From contig NZ_CP019603.1 of assembly GCF_001661675.2 (NCBI RefSeq), positions 124,001 through 188,000 on the forward strand: a stretch of DNA of 64,000 bases, in the 5' to 3' direction. The position numbers were made by a program, and so were the translations under genes. Positions 8,379-18,015 of this stretch are shown one piece after another. The notes under the pieces were generated by a model that was not told the DNA's origin, made no database searches, and saw only the letters and a program-made list of their open reading frames with translations. Source of the stretch: Croceicoccus marinus. Lineage in GTDB: Bacteria > Pseudomonadota > Alphaproteobacteria > Sphingomonadales > Sphingomonadaceae. How positions within the stretch are numbered: the first letter of the stretch is position 1; each line of letters opens with the position of its first letter.

Positions 8379-9190
8379 AGCTTGCCGCCACCCATTTCCG
8401 CGAACATCTTCTGAAAATCGGCGTAGCTTGGCTGATGCGCGGTGACGCCGCCATCGACCGGAATTGCGGCACCGGTAATGAATTCGCTCTCGTCGCTGGC
8501 TAAAAATGCCACGAGATTGGCCACATCCTCGGGCTGGCCAAGCCGCGGGGTAAGATGGTGCGAAAGCAGGATGTCCTTCACCATCGGCGGCGTCGATTCC
8601 TGCGCAAGCGGTGTCAGGACAAAGCCGATCACCATGCAGTTCGAACGCACGCCCAGCTTGCCATACTGGGTCGCGATCATGCGATTGAGCTGGATCAGCG
8701 CGGCCTTGGACGAGCCGTAGGCAGTCAGCGTCGCCTCGCCCTGCACGCCAAAGCCCGATGCGCTGTGAATGATCGATCCACGTCCATGCTCGATCATGCC
8801 GGGCAGGACATGTTTGCTCATCAGCATCGCGCCCCGCACATTGACCGCCATCGCGCGGTCCCAAGCGGCCACGTCGAGGTTCAGGACATCGAGATCGGCC
8901 TGCCGCTGTGCATCGTTCTGAATGGCGGCATTGTTGTGCAAAATGTCGATACGGCCCAGATCCGCGGCAACTTGTTCGGCGAATTCGCGGACCGAATTCT
9001 CGTCGGTCAGGTCCAGCGGTAGGGATGTTGCGCCCGGAATATCCTGCGCTGCGGCCGCCGCCGCTTCGACATCGATATCGCCAAGCACGACTTTTGCGCC
9101 TTCTTGCGCGAGCCGCCTTGCGGACGCCGCACCGATACCGCCTGCGGCACCCGTCACGATTGCAATCCTGTTTTCCAGCCGTCCAGCCAT
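8375..9190 (-). CDS. SDR-family oxidoreductase (second HQP-YAD-tail type)
   Basis: 271 residues. IVTGAAGGIGAASA is the coenzyme loop, VVLGDID carries the Asp that favours NAD, HNNAAI and TAYGSSKAALIQ give the catalytic elements. The tail GGVTAHQPSYADFQKMF matches that of the SDR at 3854-4657. AAAAGGAGAACCC precedes the ATG. Its TAA stop overlaps the convergent VOC stop in the palindrome TTAA. It is the only minus-strand gene in the first 14 kb. Confidence 0.88.
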   Translation of the reverse strand: MAGRLENRIAIVTGAAGGIGAASARRLAQEGAKVVLGDIDVEAAAAAAQDIPGATSLPLDLTDENSVREFAEQVAADLGRIDILHNNAAIQNDAQRQADLDVLNLDVAAWDRAMAVNVRGAMLMSKHVLPGMIEHGRGSIIHSASGFGVQGEATLTAYGSSKAALIQLNRMIATQYGKLGVRSNCMVIGFVLTPLAQESTPPMVKDILLSHHLTPRLGQPEDVANLVAFLASDESEFITGAAIPVDGGVTAHQPSYADFQKMFAEMGGGKL

Positions 9191-9310
9191 GGGTTCTCCT
9201 TTTCAGCCGGCATAAGCAATGGAAGCGCGGGTTTCACAACCTGTCGCAGGACAGGTTGCGAGAGTTTTTCGCGCCGACATCCTGTTTGCACAAGGCGGGA
9301 GAGGCTTTTC

Positions 9311-10081
9311 TTGGAATCGACGATTACACCCATGCCGGTGATGCCGGCCCCTGAACCGGCGGGTACCATATTTCTGATCGGCACCTGTGTCATCCTTGCC
9401 GCGATCATGGCGTGGTGGGCGCTCGGCTCCGAACGACCCAAACGGGGCTGGGTCCTGCCCCTTGTTTTCGCCGGAACCGCGCTTTCAGCCGTGATGATCG
9501 AGCCGATCTACGATAACACGCTGCTCTATTGGTATCCTGCGGAAAACCCGCTGGCATTCTTCCGCGGCTATGAACGGACCATCCCCTGGTATGTACCGCT
9601 AGGCTATGCATGGTTCTTCGGAGGATCGGCCTATCTGGTATGGCGAGTAGTCGAACGCGGGGCGCCCGTCGCCAGTGTCTGGAAGCTTTTCTTCACGACC
9701 GCGGCGGTCGACTGGCTCGCCGTATCGATATGCGAGTGGATGGAATTGAGTGCATTCTACGGAAACCAGCCGTTCCATCTCTTCGGCTCGCCCATCTGGT
9801 TCTCGTTCTGCGATGCCACGGGCGGGTTCGTTCTGGGTGCCGCACTGGCAAAGCTTGTGCCGTACCTTGGCGGCATCAAGCGGCTGTGGCTGCTGATCCT
9901 GCCCAGTTTTACCTATGCCGCGACGCTCGGCTCCACTACCGCTCCTGTATCGCTGGCGCTCAATTCCGCCTGGTCGCCGGTCATGATTTGGATCGCTGGT
10001 GCCGCCACGATGGCAATGTGCATGGTGGCCATCCATGTCATCGCCCAGATGGCCCGGTTGCGACAGGAAGCGGTGCTGTGA
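9311..10081 (+). CDS. Polytopic membrane protein of unknown function
   Basis: 256 residues with about seven hydrophobic segments (for example GTIFLIGTCVILAAIMAWW and LWLLILPSFTYAATL). No family is recognised with confidence. TTG 9311 is chosen because GGGAGAGG ends 6 bases upstream; ATG 9332 is in frame but has no ribosome site. The stop overlaps the GTG of the MFS gene, so the two are probably co-translated. It might assist the carrier or act on a membrane-dissolved substrate; both are guesses. Confidence 0.75.
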   Translation: MESTITPMPVMPAPEPAGTIFLIGTCVILAAIMAWWALGSERPKRGWVLPLVFAGTALSAVMIEPIYDNTLLYWYPAENPLAFFRGYERTIPWYVPLGYAWFFGGSAYLVWRVVERGAPVASVWKLFFTTAAVDWLAVSICEWMELSAFYGNQPFHLFGSPIWFSFCDATGGFVLGAALAKLVPYLGGIKRLWLLILPSFTYAATLGSTTAPVSLALNSAWSPVMIWIAGAATMAMCMVAIHVIAQMARLRQEAVL

Positions 10082-11403
10082 GACGTTTCTCAGGTCGGGA
10101 CTGGTGGTTTATCGGCCTTCTGGCCACGATCTACGCCTTCAACTTCATCGACCGTATGATCATTGCCGTGGTCGGAGAGCCGATCCGGCAGGAATTCGGG
10201 CTCAGCGATTTCCAGCTCGGCATCATGGGCGGCGCGGCCTTCGCGCTGTTCTATGGCGGCATCGGCATTCCGATCGCGCGCCTTGCCGAGCGGGTCAATC
10301 GCATCGGCGTCGTCGCGGCCGCGACCGCACTCTGGTCGTTGATGACGATGCTATCCGGCGCGGCCACAGGCTATGTCCAATTGCTGCTGGCGCGCATGGG
10401 CGTGGGTATCGGTGAGGCAGGGTTCACTCCGCCGGTCGTCTCCTTGATTGCAGACCGCTTTCCCCCAGAACGCCGCGCGACGGTTTTCTCGACGATTGCG
10501 GTGGGTGTGTCCGTCGGTGGCGCGATCGGCGTCCTTGGCGGGGGCTGGATTGCGCAAACCTATGGCTGGCGGTGGGCATTCGTCGCAGCGGGCGCCCCGG
10601 GCCTGTTGCTGGCACTGCTTCTCTGGCTGACGATCCGGGAGCCTGTCAGGCTCAACGCCGGGCAGGGCGCGCCGCCATTTGGGGCGGTCATTCGCCGAGT
10701 GGGTCGATCACGCGCATTCGTGGCATTCACCCTGGGTAGCGGCATGGTCGCCCTGGTAGGTTTCGGCCTGAATCTTTTCCTCATCCCGCTCCTCGTGCGC
10801 CGCTTCGGTTTCAACCTTGCAGAGGCGGCCTTGACGTTCGCATTCACGTTCAGCGCGGCGACTGCGCTGGGCGGAGTGACGGGCGGGCTGATTGCCGACC
10901 GGTTCGCGGCAGGGGCCCATCGGCGGTATGGATATCTGCCGATGCTGGCGACGATGCTGGCCATGCCGCTTTTCCTTGCTGCGATCTATCAGGACGAGTG
11001 GCGCATCATGGCGGTGCTGCTGTTCGGCTCGACCTTCTGCCTCTATGCCTTTCTGCCCACGATCATGACCGTGACGCAAAGACTGGTAGAGCCGCGGATG
11101 CGGGCCACTGCCGCTGCCATCCATGCATTCGGGCAGACCGTCTTCGGGTTAGGCCTCGGCTCGGCGTTTCTGGGCTATATGAGCGATTTGTTGGCAACCG
11201 CCCGATATGGCACTCGATATGCGCAAGAGTGTCTTGGCGGCGGCGCACACGCGTCGACAATCTGCGAAGAGGCGGCGGGTACGGGCTTGCAACAGGCACT
11301 TCTTTTGCTGGGCCTTTTCCTTTTGCTGGCGATCCTCTGCTATTGGCTGGCAGCGCGATCGATTGCCGGGGAAATCGCGATGATCGAGCGTGATGGAAGG
11401 TGA
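10078..11403 (+). CDS. MFS transporter
   Basis: 441 residues with about 12 hydrophobic helices. NFIDRMIIAVVGEPIRQEFG and LARMGVGIGEAGFTPPV are characteristic of the spinster-like branch of the major facilitator superfamily, as is the motif RLAERVNRIG after helix 2. It likely moves a lipophilic acid or its degradation product across the inner membrane. GTG 10078 is chosen: it overlaps the preceding stop (GTGA) and GGAAG lies about 9 bases upstream. The related carrier at 57485 shares GISEAAGSP. Confidence 0.87.
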   Translation: MRRFSGRDWWFIGLLATIYAFNFIDRMIIAVVGEPIRQEFGLSDFQLGIMGGAAFALFYGGIGIPIARLAERVNRIGVVAAATALWSLMTMLSGAATGYVQLLLARMGVGIGEAGFTPPVVSLIADRFPPERRATVFSTIAVGVSVGGAIGVLGGGWIAQTYGWRWAFVAAGAPGLLLALLLWLTIREPVRLNAGQGAPPFGAVIRRVGRSRAFVAFTLGSGMVALVGFGLNLFLIPLLVRRFGFNLAEAALTFAFTFSAATALGGVTGGLIADRFAAGAHRRYGYLPMLATMLAMPLFLAAIYQDEWRIMAVLLFGSTFCLYAFLPTIMTVTQRLVEPRMRATAAAIHAFGQTVFGLGLGSAFLGYMSDLLATARYGTRYAQECLGGGAHASTICEEAAGTGLQQALLLLGLFLLLAILCYWLAARSIAGEIAMIERDGR

Positions 11404-11576
11404 GTGCCATCCCTGTAACGTCGGTGCGGGTGGGGTTCGACAGCTCACGGCAGGCTGGGGCCCGCACCACGATGTTCTCGTACGCCCGCGCTGATGCGGG
11501 CTGTGACGGAAAACATTGATCGCCCGCTGGAAGGCGGAGCCCTGCTCGCGAAGTTTTAGAACAAGGAAACCAAACC
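11404..11576 (+). promoter_or_regulatory. Leader region of etfBA with a hairpin
   Basis: A 173-base gap before etfB. It contains a perfect 6-bp hairpin, GCCCGC (11484-11489), loop GCTGAT, GCGGGC (11496-11501). There is no T-run after it, so it is not a clear intrinsic terminator. AAGGAAACC provides a ribosome site before ATG 11577. The gap suggests that etfBA has its own promoter, but no convincing -35/-10 pair was picked out by eye. Confidence 0.35.
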
Positions 11577-12323
11577 ATGAAAGCGCTAGTGCCCGTAAAG
11601 CGGGTGATTGATTACAACGTGAAGCCGCGTGTGAAGGCGGATGGAACGGGTGTTGATCTTGCGAATGTGAAGATGAGCATGAACCCGTTCGACGAGATTG
11701 CGGTGGAAGAGGCGATCCGTCTGAAGGAAGCGGGCAAGGTCAGCGAGATCGTCGCCGTCAGCATCGGCCCTGCCAAGGCGCAGGAAACGCTGCGCACGGC
11801 GCTGGCGATGGGCGCGGACAGCGCGGTGCTGGTGGAAACCGATGCGGAAGTCGAACCGCTGGCGGTGGCCAAGATCCTCAAGGCCGTGGCGGCGGAAGTC
11901 GAACCCGGCCTGATCATCCTGGGCAAGCAGGCGATCGACGACGACAGCAACCAGACCGGCCAGATGCTGGCCGCGCTGATGGATCTGCCGCAGGGCACGT
12001 TTGCGAGCAAGGTCGAGGTGGACGGCGATCACGTGAATGTCACGCGCGAAGTCGATGGCGGACTTGAGACGGTGCAGCTGAGCCTTTCCGCGATCATCAC
12101 CACCGACCTGCGCCTGAACGAGCCGCGCTACGCGTCGCTGCCCAACATCATGAAGGCGAAGAAGAAGCCTTTGGAGACGAAGACGCCCGCCGATTACGGC
12201 GTCGATATCGCGCCTCGCCTCAAGACGCTGAACGTGTCCGAACCGCCGGTCCGTCAGGCGGGCGTGAAGGTCGCCGATGTCGACGAGCTGGTTGCAAAAC
12301 TCAAGAGCATGGGAGTCGCCTGA
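11577..12323 (+). CDS. etfB: Electron transfer flavoprotein beta subunit
   Basis: 248 residues, normal for Etf[19 protein letters not shown], the [16 protein letters not shown] segment, [15 protein letters not shown] (AMP-binding region) and [18 protein letters not shown] are family landmarks. With EtfA it accepts electrons from acyl-CoA dehydrogenases, here probably including the enzyme at 29114, and passes them to the quinone pool. The stop and the etfA start overlap (TGATG). Confidence 0.97.
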   Translation: MKALVPVKRVIDYNVKPRVKADGTGVDLANVKMSMNPFDEIAVEEAIRLKEAGKVSEIVAVSIGPAKAQETLRTALAMGADSAVLVETDAEVEPLAVAKILKAVAAEVEPGLIILGKQAIDDDSNQTGQMLAALMDLPQGTFASKVEVDGDHVNVTREVDGGLETVQLSLSAIITTDLRLNEPRYASLPNIMKAKKKPLETKTPADYGVDIAPRLKTLNVSEPPVRQAGVKVADVDELVAKLKSMGVA

Positions 12324-13252
12324 TGAAGACGCTTGTTTATGTCGATCACGACAATAGCCATCTGGGCGATGCGACGCTGGCCACGGTGACCGCGGCCTCG
12401 AAGCTGGGCGAAGTGCACCTGCTGGTCGCGGGCGCGGGCTGCGGCGCTGTTGCCGAAGCCGCGGCCAAGATCGCAGGCGTGGGCAAGGTCCATGTCGCCG
12501 ACGACGGTGCCTATGAGCACCAGCTGGCAGAGAATGTCGCGCCGCTGATCAAGGGGCTGATGGAATCGCATGACGCGGTGCTGTTCCCCGGCACCACCAC
12601 CGGCAAGAACATCGCGCCGCGCGTCGCGGCCCTGCTCGATGTGATGCAGATCAGCGACATCCTGTCCGTGGAAGGCGAGAAGAGCTTCACCCGCCCGATC
12701 TATGCGGGCAATGCCATTGCCACGGTCGAGAGCACTGACGCAAAGCTGGTCATCACCGTGCGCGGCACCGCCTTCGACAAGGCGGAAGCCACGGGCGGAT
12801 CGGCTGCGATCGAAGCCGTCGCCAGCACCGGCGATGCGGGCAAGTCCAGCTTCGTTTCTGCCGAACTGGCGAAGTCGGAACGCCCCGAACTGACCAGCGC
12901 GAAGATCATCGTATCGGGCGGCCGCGCGCTGAAGGACAGCGAGACCTTCGAGAGCGTCATCATGCCGCTCGCCGACAAGCTCGGCGCGGGCGTGGGCGCG
13001 AGCCGGGCCGCCGTGGACGCGGGCTATCTGCCCAACGACTACCAGGTCGGGCAGACCGGCAAGATCGTGGCGCCCGAAGTCTATATCGCCATCGGAATAT
13101 CGGGCGCGATCCAGCACCTTGCCGGCATGAAGGATTCCAAGACCATCATCGCCATCAACAAGGACGAGGACGCACCCATCTTCCAGGTCGCCGACATCGG
13201 GCTGGTTGCTGATTTGTATAAAGCGGTGCCGGAGCTGATCGAGAAAGTTTGA
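12323..13252 (+). CDS. etfA: Electron transfer flavoprotein alpha subunit
   Basis: 309 residues. The N-terminal domain starts [16 protein letters not shown]; the C-terminal FAD domain carries [14 protein letters not shown] [48 protein letters not shown] and [17 protein letters not shown], all diagnostic of EtfA. Forms a heterodimer with EtfB that holds FAD and AMP. Translationally coupled to etfB; 30 bases separate it from the ferredoxin-reductase-like gene, which probably shares the transcript. Confidence 0.97.
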   Translation: MKTLVYVDHDNSHLGDATLATVTAASKLGEVHLLVAGAGCGAVAEAAAKIAGVGKVHVADDGAYEHQLAENVAPLIKGLMESHDAVLFPGTTTGKNIAPRVAALLDVMQISDILSVEGEKSFTRPIYAGNAIATVESTDAKLVITVRGTAFDKAEATGGSAAIEAVASTGDAGKSSFVSAELAKSERPELTSAKIIVSGGRALKDSETFESVIMPLADKLGAGVGASRAAVDAGYLPNDYQVGQTGKIVAPEVYIAIGISGAIQHLAGMKDSKTIIAINKDEDAPIFQVADIGLVADLYKAVPELIEKV

Positions 13253-13282
13253 ATCGCGTTCAGAGACTTGTTGGAGTTAAGT

Positions 13283-14542
13283 GTGAAGCAAGCAGACGTC
13301 ATCATCGTGGGCGCAGGTCATGGCGGAGCCGCCGCCGCTCTCGCTCTTAGGCAGGCCGGTTTTGAGGGTTCGATCGCCATGATCGGCCGCGAGAAGGAGC
13401 CCCCTTACGAACGTCCGCCCTTGTCCAAGGAATATCTGGCGCGCGAGAAGGAGTTCGAGCGGCTCTATATCCGTCCGCCGCAGTTCTGGGGCGAGAAGGA
13501 CATCGATCTGATCCTGGGCACCAGCGTGAGCGAGATCGACGCCCACGCCAAGACCGTGAAGCTGAGCAATGGCGAGGACATGGGCTATTCCCATCTGATC
13601 TGGGCGGCGGGCGGAGACGCGCGTCGGCTGTCCTGTTCGGGCGCGGATCTGCGCGGCGTGCATGCCGTGCGCACGCGCGCCGATGTCGACCGCATGATGG
13701 GCGAGATCGACGCGGGCGCGAAACGCTGCGTCGTGATCGGCGGCGGCTATATAGGGCTGGAAGCGGCGGCGGTGCTGCGCAAGCTGGAAATCGAGGTCGT
13801 GCTGGTCGAAATGCTCGACCGCGTGCTGGCGCGCGTTGCGGGTGAGTCCTTGTCGCGCTTCTACGAAAAGGAGCACCGCGACCACGGCGTGAACATCATG
13901 CTGGAAACCGGCGTCGACTGCATTCTGGGCGACGGCGAGAAAGTCACCGGTGTCCGCCTGTCCGATGGCAGCGAGATCGAGGCCGACATGGTGATCGTGG
14001 GCATCGGCATCGTGCCCTGCATCGGCCCGCTGATCGTGGCGGGCGCGACCGGCGCGAATGGCGTGGACGTCGACGAATATTGCCGCACCTCGCTGGACGA
14101 TGTCTATGCCATTGGCGACTGCGCGGCCCATGCCAATGATTATGCCGATGGCGCGGTGATCCGGCTGGAATCGGTGCAGAACGCGAACGACATGGCCAAG
14201 ACAGCGGCCATGGCAATCTGCGGCGACAAGCAGCCCTACAAGGCAACGCCCTGGTTCTGGTCGAACCAGTATGATCTGAAGCTGCAGACGGTGGGGCTTT
14301 CGATGGGCTTCGACCAGATCGTCGTGCGCGGCGAGCCCGAGAGCCGCAGCTTTTCCATCGTCTATCTGCGCGACGGCAAGGTCGTGGCGCTCGACTGCGT
14401 GAACAAGGTCAAGGATTACGTGCAGGGCAAGAAGCTGGTCGAACGCCATGCGGTGATCGATCCCACGCTACTGGGCGACAATGATGTGGCGCTCAAGGAA
14501 ATGGGCGAGGGCGCCGCACAGGGCGGCGTTAGAGCAGTGTAG
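13283..14542 (+). CDS. FAD/NAD(P)-dependent ferredoxin reductase-like oxidoreductase
   Basis: 419 residues. Two Rossmann motifs, [19 protein letters not shown] (FAD) and [17 protein letters not shown] (NAD), plus the FAD ribityl-binding [11 protein letters not shown], match the oxygenase-coupled ferredoxin/rubredoxin reductases (putidaredoxin reductase type). GTG 13283 is preferred over TTG 13268 since GGAG at 13273-13276 is 6 bases upstream. It may supply electrons to the P450 at 16766 through a ferredoxin, but no ferredoxin gene is visible in the window. Confidence 0.9.
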   Translation: MKQADVIIVGAGHGGAAAALALRQAGFEGSIAMIGREKEPPYERPPLSKEYLAREKEFERLYIRPPQFWGEKDIDLILGTSVSEIDAHAKTVKLSNGEDMGYSHLIWAAGGDARRLSCSGADLRGVHAVRTRADVDRMMGEIDAGAKRCVVIGGGYIGLEAAAVLRKLEIEVVLVEMLDRVLARVAGESLSRFYEKEHRDHGVNIMLETGVDCILGDGEKVTGVRLSDGSEIEADMVIVGIGIVPCIGPLIVAGATGANGVDVDEYCRTSLDDVYAIGDCAAHANDYADGAVIRLESVQNANDMAKTAAMAICGDKQPYKATPWFWSNQYDLKLQTVGLSMGFDQIVVRGEPESRSFSIVYLRDGKVVALDCVNKVKDYVQGKKLVERHAVIDPTLLGDNDVALKEMGEGAAQGGVRAV

Positions 14543-14557
14543 TGAGCCAGCCTCCAA

Positions 14558-15430
14558 TCAGTTGAGGTCGAACCAGTCGTTCAGATCGGCCCAGTGGCTG
14601 CGTCGCGAACCGGCGAAATTCTGGCAGTGCGCCGCATTGTCCACGATTTGCAGGTCGGTTGAAGCCGCTGTCTTGAAATAGGCGGTCTCTCGCGAGGGAT
14701 CGGGGCTGGTGTCGATCGCGCTTTGTACCACGAGCACAGGTACGGTAATCGCCGCAGCCTCTTCGTGTACGACGCCAGGCGTAAGCGCGGCGCGGCCCAG
14801 CGTTGCGGGTGTGGAAGAAGCGTGCGCTTCATCCGCCTCCACCAGCGCATGCGGTACATCCGGCCAGTAAAACAGCTTGCGCATGGGTTCACGCGGCGTG
14901 GCGAGGTAGCCGCTGGGAATAAGGCCAGCACGAAGCTTTCCCGTGTCGGTATCGCCCAGCACCATCGGTTCATTGGCCCAGCCCAGAACGGCAACCCGGT
15001 CGAAAACGGGATGCATGGCGGCCTGCGATATGATCATCATGCCGCCCATCGAATGGCCCATGCCAGTTACGCTGATGTCTGGCCCCAGTTCATCCACGAC
15101 CAAGGCCAGCGCAGCGGCATGGGCATTCGCGATAATCGCGCGGCTCAGCTTGCTTTCGGGTTCCGGTTTCGTGCTGTCACCCATGCCCAGCATATCGATG
15201 GCCAGCACAGCCTTGCCGCGATCGGTGAACCAGCGCGCGAAGCTATAGCTTTCGTCGGCGAACGGCGGGTTCCAGTAGATCCGCGAATAGCCTCCGCCAT
15301 GAATGGCGAAAATCAGGTGCTTGCCGCTTTTGGCCCAGTTGTCGGGCAGATGCAGGCTGGCCGCGATCTCTGTCTTCTCGCCAATCGCCGCCGCGCTGGA
15401 AACGTCCAGCATCATGTCCTTCGATTTCAT
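14558..15430 (-). CDS. Alpha/beta hydrolase
   Basis: 290 residues. HGGG near residue 44 forms the oxyanion loop, GMGHSMGGMM gives nucleophile Ser127, QSAIDTSPDPSRE probably supplies the acid and DNAAHCQNF the catalytic His268. Cleaves an ester, lactone or C-C bond. The ATG at 15430 is preceded by GGAGGG; the frame is open upstream but has no better start. It is divergent from the DUF1214 gene at 15552, with an inverted repeat between them (15493-15513), and convergent with the ferredoxin reductase. Confidence 0.88.
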   Translation of the reverse strand: MKSKDMMLDVSSAAAIGEKTEIAASLHLPDNWAKSGKHLIFAIHGGGYSRIYWNPPFADESYSFARWFTDRGKAVLAIDMLGMGDSTKPEPESKLSRAIIANAHAAALALVVDELGPDISVTGMGHSMGGMMIISQAAMHPVFDRVAVLGWANEPMVLGDTDTGKLRAGLIPSGYLATPREPMRKLFYWPDVPHALVEADEAHASSTPATLGRAALTPGVVHEEAAAITVPVLVVQSAIDTSPDPSRETAYFKTAASTDLQIVDNAAHCQNFAGSRRSHWADLNDWFDLN

Positions 15431-15492
15431 CGCAGACCCTCCTTGTCGGTGATCTTCGCCGCACGGTTCATAGAAGCACCTGCCGTGAGAGA

Positions 15493-15513
15493 GGTTCAAT
15501 CTCATATCGAACC
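15493..15513. promoter_or_regulatory. Candidate operator, inverted repeat GGTTC-N11-GAACC
   Basis: In the 121-base divergent gap, GGTTC (15493-15497) and GAACC (15509-15513) form perfect 5-bp arms with 11 bases between them. The position suits a regulator controlling the alpha/beta hydrolase and the DUF1214-P450 pair together. No regulator gene is adjacent. Chance occurrence of such short arms is quite possible. Confidence 0.3.
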
Positions 15514-15551
15514 GAGAGACTTGACGAGAAAACGGAAGAGAGGTGTTGGGC

Positions 15552-16739
15552 ATGAATGCAGGCGGTCTTTCGTGGGAAAAGCTGGTCGATGAATTGCGAC
15601 CGCTGGGCGATGCGATGCGGGCGCGTGTCCCGGAACGGCTACGCAGCGATCCCCGGATCATGGCGGAATCGATGCGCCTGCTGCTGGCGGGCCTTGCGCG
15701 GGCGAGTTCCGATGCGCTTGTCGGCGATCGCCGCCATCCGATGTTCGTGCCCGAACTGAACATTGCGCAGAACATCTTCCAGCCCAATGCCGACACAATC
15801 TACAAATCGGCGCTTATCGAGAAGGGCGGCAGCTATCTGCTGCGCGGCGATCGCGGTACGGTGCGCATGATCATCCTTGCCCAGATGGGACCGGACACGC
15901 TGCGGACCGGTAAGCACAGCCCGCTGTTGGGGCAGACCGATTTCGACGATCTGACCGTAGGCGAAGACGGATCGTTCGAAGTGGTCGTCTCGCCCGAGCG
16001 TCCTGCCGGTTACACCGGGAACTGGGCAGCGCTGGACCCGCAATGCGAAAAGTTCATGGTGCGTATCGTGTCATGCGACTGGGGCGCGGAGCGAGAGCCC
16101 CGGTTCGGAATTGCGCGGCTTGACGTCGATGATGCAAAGGGTCGCCTCAGCGCTGACGACTTGCACGCCGCTTTCGATGAAATGCCCTTTATCACCCGCG
16201 TGTGTGCATTGGCTTTCCCCACCCATGTCGAGGAATTGCGGGACGAGGGATATCTGAACAAGCTCAAGATTTTCGATGTCTCGCAAATGTCCGGCCTCAA
16301 GGGCCAATTCTATTACGAGGGCGCCTATGAGCTGGCCGACGACGAGGCCCTTATTAGCGAAGTTCGCGTCCCGCAAAGCTACCGCTATTGGTCGATCATC
16401 CTGACCAACGAACTGTACGAGACGACCGACTGGTACAACAATCAGGCAAGCCTGAACGACGTGCAAGGAGTGGTCGATCCCGATGGTGTGTTCCGCGCGG
16501 TGATTTCTTCGCGGGATCCCGGCGTGCACAACTGGCTCGATACGTCGGGTTATCCCGCAGGCGCCATTCAGGGACGGTGGTTCGAGGCCAGCGAAAAGCC
16601 GATGCCTACCATAAGAAAGGTCAAGATAGACGATGTCCTGTCGCATCTGCCCGAAGCAACAAGGCGCGTGAGTCCGCAGGAACGCAGCGAAGCATTGCGC
16701 GACCGCCGACTCGCAGCGCAGATGCGCATCATCTGGTGA
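15552..16739 (+). CDS. DUF1214-containing protein
   Basis: 395 residues. The N-terminal PELNIAQNIFQPNADTIYKS and the C-terminal YRYWSIILTNELYETTDW and DPGVHNWLDTSGYPAGAI are DUF1214 hallmarks; the latter parallels GVANWIDTCG in the protein at 6593. Family members often lie beside oxidative catabolic genes, role unproven. ATG 15552 is chosen because GAGAGG (15537-15543 region) is correctly spaced; GTG 15543 overlaps that site. The P450 gene starts 27 bases after its stop. Confidence 0.83.
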   Translation: MNAGGLSWEKLVDELRPLGDAMRARVPERLRSDPRIMAESMRLLLAGLARASSDALVGDRRHPMFVPELNIAQNIFQPNADTIYKSALIEKGGSYLLRGDRGTVRMIILAQMGPDTLRTGKHSPLLGQTDFDDLTVGEDGSFEVVVSPERPAGYTGNWAALDPQCEKFMVRIVSCDWGAEREPRFGIARLDVDDAKGRLSADDLHAAFDEMPFITRVCALAFPTHVEELRDEGYLNKLKIFDVSQMSGLKGQFYYEGAYELADDEALISEVRVPQSYRYWSIILTNELYETTDWYNNQASLNDVQGVVDPDGVFRAVISSRDPGVHNWLDTSGYPAGAIQGRWFEASEKPMPTIRKVKIDDVLSHLPEATRRVSPQERSEALRDRRLAAQMRIIW

Positions 16740-16765
16740 TTCCAGAGAATTGACGGAGAATGACA

Positions 16766-17989
16766 ATGGCTACCGCCCCGGCTCGTGAAATCCCGGCCCA
16801 TGTACCTGCCGACAAGGTGGTCACGCTCGACTTCTTCAAGCGTGAGAATGTCGATGTTTGCCCGCAGGAAGTCATGCTGCCCGAGATCCAGCGGACGCTT
16901 CCGCCTGTCACCTGGTGTACGAATATCTTTCCCGGCGATCAGGGCGGATGGCTGCTGACTAAGGTGGAGGACATGCACGAGGTCCTTCGCGACGCGGAGA
17001 ATTATACCAAGAACGGCATGGGCAAGTTCGCCCAGTCGATCGGCGAGGACTGGCTGGTCATCCCGACTGAGACCGACCCGCCCGAGCATGGTGAGTATCG
17101 CAAGGCATTGAATCCGTTCTTCGCGCCCCAGAAGATCGCACGGATGCGCGACGAACTTCACGAGCGTGCGGTCGCCTTGATCGACAATTTCAAAGACCAG
17201 GGACATTGCGAATTCGTCGAGGAGTTCTCATCGAAATTCCCCATCTTCATCGTCCTCGACCTACTGGGCTTGCCGCAGGACAGAATGCCCGAATTTCTGG
17301 AGTGGGAAAAAGACATCTTCCACACCAACGACTTCGAACTGCGGACACGCGCGGTTCAGAAGGTCGTCGATTATCTGAACGAGGTGATTGCCGAGCGTCG
17401 GGCCAATCCGGGTGACGACTACATCAGCGGCATTTTCGATTATGAAATCAATGGCCGCAAATGGAACGACAAGGAAGTTTTCGGCCACTGCTTCAACCTC
17501 TTCATCGGCGGGCTCGACACGGTGACTTCGCTGATGGGCAACATCTTCACCTTTCTGGCAAGATATCCCGATAAACAGCAGGAATTACGCGATAATCCCA
17601 AACAGATCGTTCTGGCGGTGGAGGAATTCCTGCGGGCGTTCGCCCCGGTCAGCGTGTTTCGTATCGCAGCCAAGGAGATCGAAATCCGGGGCCAGAAAAT
17701 CATGCCCGGCGATTACGTGGGGATCTCGACCGCGGTCGCCGGTTATGATCCGGATTATTACGAGAATCCGCAGGAAGTGCGGTTCGACCGCAAGGCGCCG
17801 CATATCTCGCTGGGTTTCGGCATCCACAAATGCCTCGGCATGCATCTCGCCCGCATGGAGTTGCAGACCGCGCTTGAACGCTGGTTGAAACTGGTGCCGC
17901 CTTTCCGCGTCGCCGATGGGTTCGACATCAAATATCATGCCGGCAACATCACCCATGTGCCGAAACTGGAACTGGTCTGGGAGGTCTAG
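16766..17989 (+). CDS. Cytochrome P450
   Basis: 407 residues, the size of a soluble class-I bacterial P450. The oxygen-binding I-helix reads FIGGLDTVTS, the K-helix EEFLR gives the Glu-x2-Arg pair, and LGFGIHKCLGMHLAR is the heme-binding loop with axial Cys356. It inserts one oxygen atom into a substrate using electrons from a ferredoxin. ATG 16766 is preferred over 16760 because GGAG at 16755-16758 is then 7 bases away. Partner reductase may be the gene at 13283. Substrate class is not readable; related enzymes act on terpenoids, steroids and phenols. Confidence 0.95.
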   Translation: MATAPAREIPAHVPADKVVTLDFFKRENVDVCPQEVMLPEIQRTLPPVTWCTNIFPGDQGGWLLTKVEDMHEVLRDAENYTKNGMGKFAQSIGEDWLVIPTETDPPEHGEYRKALNPFFAPQKIARMRDELHERAVALIDNFKDQGHCEFVEEFSSKFPIFIVLDLLGLPQDRMPEFLEWEKDIFHTNDFELRTRAVQKVVDYLNEVIAERRANPGDDYISGIFDYEINGRKWNDKEVFGHCFNLFIGGLDTVTSLMGNIFTFLARYPDKQQELRDNPKQIVLAVEEFLRAFAPVSVFRIAAKEIEIRGQKIMPGDYVGISTAVAGYDPDYYENPQEVRFDRKAPHISLGFGIHKCLGMHLARMELQTALERWLKLVPPFRVADGFDIKYHAGNITHVPKLELVWEV

Positions 17990-18015
17990 TCAGACTTTGG
18001 ACGCGGGTTGAATTC

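Noticed and set aside
11484-11501. Hairpin before etfB as an intrinsic terminator
   Set aside because: A perfect 6-bp stem but no following T-run; kept only as part of the leader description.
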